Assembly: GCA_900554685.1 (NCBI GenBank)
Contig: USIG01000114.1
Span: 1-5,439, forward strand
Source: an uncultured Cryptobacterium sp.
GTDB taxonomy: Bacteria; Actinomycetota; Coriobacteriia; Coriobacteriales; Eggerthellaceae
Length of the DNA: 5,439 bases
Direction: 5' to 3'
In this document: positions 4,988 to 5,439 of the stretch, piece by piece
Layout of the letters: each line of letters starts with the position of its first letter
Position numbering within the stretch: position 1 is the first letter of the stretch
The notes under the pieces: model-generated
The model's input: the letters and a program-made list of their open reading frames with translations, nothing else
What the model was told of the DNA's origin: nothing
The model's database searches: none
Made by a program: the position numbers and the translations under genes

Positions 4988-5439
4988 ATGGGCGGAATAA
5001 GCGTACTGATACTTCTTGCCGTCATGAGTTCAATTGCCTTTGTAATCGTTGCTGCCTTAGCTTTATTTGTTGCTGCAACCGTAATAAGCATTGTTTTCGC
5101 CGCACGGACCAAACAACGCCATGCACAAGGCAAAAAGCTAGGGCCGCTTATCGCTATTCCAATATCGTTTTATGCCTTTAGTATTCCTGCGCTTATCCTT
5201 CTTGGCGCGCTCGTGCTTGTACCCGCCTATTCCAGCAGCATTACCACCACATATCAAGATTGCTCGCAAGCAATTGTTTCTCATGACCCCGAAGAGCTTG
5301 AACTGCACCTTAGTGCCCCCGATTTAGATCTATCCGACGAAGGTCCAGCATCGTATCGCACCTTGCTTTATACCGCTCTCGTTTATGGAGACGAAGAATG
5401 TGCTGGCGCAATCCTGACGAAGGCGAAAATAGCTGATAG
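4988..5439 (+). CDS. two-helix membrane protein with ankyrin-like soluble domain (3' end outside window)
   Basis: The ATG at 4988, with AAAGGA (4977-4982) 5 nt upstream, opens a frame that stays open for 150 codons to the window edge. Two hydrophobic stretches are clear: residues about 4-38 (ISVLILLAVMSS, then IAFVIVAALALFVAATVISIV) and about 52-80 (GPLIAIPISFYAFSIPALIL). They are separated by a short basic loop (ARTKQRHAQGKK, 39-50), which by the positive-inside rule is cytoplasmic. From about residue 92 the sequence is soluble and acidic. SQAIVSHDPEELELHL and then TLLYTALVYGDEECAGAIL resemble ankyrin units in spacing and hydrophobic pattern, but the diagnostic TPLHxAA is degenerate. By topology the soluble part would face outside unless the first stretch crosses twice. 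The function is unknown. Confidence 0.75.
   Translation, partial: MGGISVLILLAVMSSIAFVIVAALALFVAATVISIVFAARTKQRHAQGKKLGPLIAIPISFYAFSIPALILLGALVLVPAYSSSITTTYQDCSQAIVSHDPEELELHLSAPDLDLSDEGPASYRTLLYTALVYGDEECAGAILTKAKIAD

Overview
The window reads as chromosomal DNA from an anaerobic or microaerophilic bacterium that makes menaquinone and uses strong AGGAGG-type ribosome binding sites. Base composition is moderate. A Gram-positive lineage such as the Coriobacteriia would fit, but that is an inference from gene content and style, not something the sequence proves.

Layout, left to right. (1) 1-104: the edge of a possible next minus-strand gene, then a short spacer. (2) 105-1457 (-): an intact 450-residue member of the MtaD/SAH-deaminase/aminodeoxyfutalosine-deaminase branch of the amidohydrolases. 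It keeps the fold's signature sequences but has lost nearly every metal-binding and catalytic residue, so it looks like a pseudoenzyme. (3) 1615-2391 (+): divergently transcribed menG/ubiE, the last methyltransferase of menaquinone synthesis. (4) 2392-4382: an accessory-looking segment. It holds an AAA_14/DUF4143 ATPase (2505-3686, -), a 21-bp-periodic operator-like array directly upstream of it, 14-bp direct repeats on both sides of it, two tiny tandem membrane-protein genes (3784-3879 and 3882-4016, -) and a 72-bp inverted-repeat structure in their leader. (5) 4383-4904 (+): a flavoredoxin-type flavin reductase-like protein. (6) 4988 to the window end (+): the start of a two-helix membrane protein whose soluble part looks ankyrin-like; it runs off the edge.

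How the parts may relate. The degenerate amidohydrolase and menG share one intergenic region. Aminodeoxyfutalosine deaminase, from the same enzyme family, acts in the alternative (futalosine) menaquinone route, so a quinone-related role for the pseudoenzyme is a reasonable but unproven idea. The ATPase segment looks inserted: its borders carry a direct repeat, and the right-hand copy lies just after the stop of the small membrane-protein pair. The flavin reductase and the membrane protein are co-directional but separated by 83 nt with a stem-loop.

Most worth following up are the active-site-less amidohydrolase beside menG, the overlooked pair of tiny membrane proteins, and the ATPase with its periodic palindromic control region and flanking repeats.
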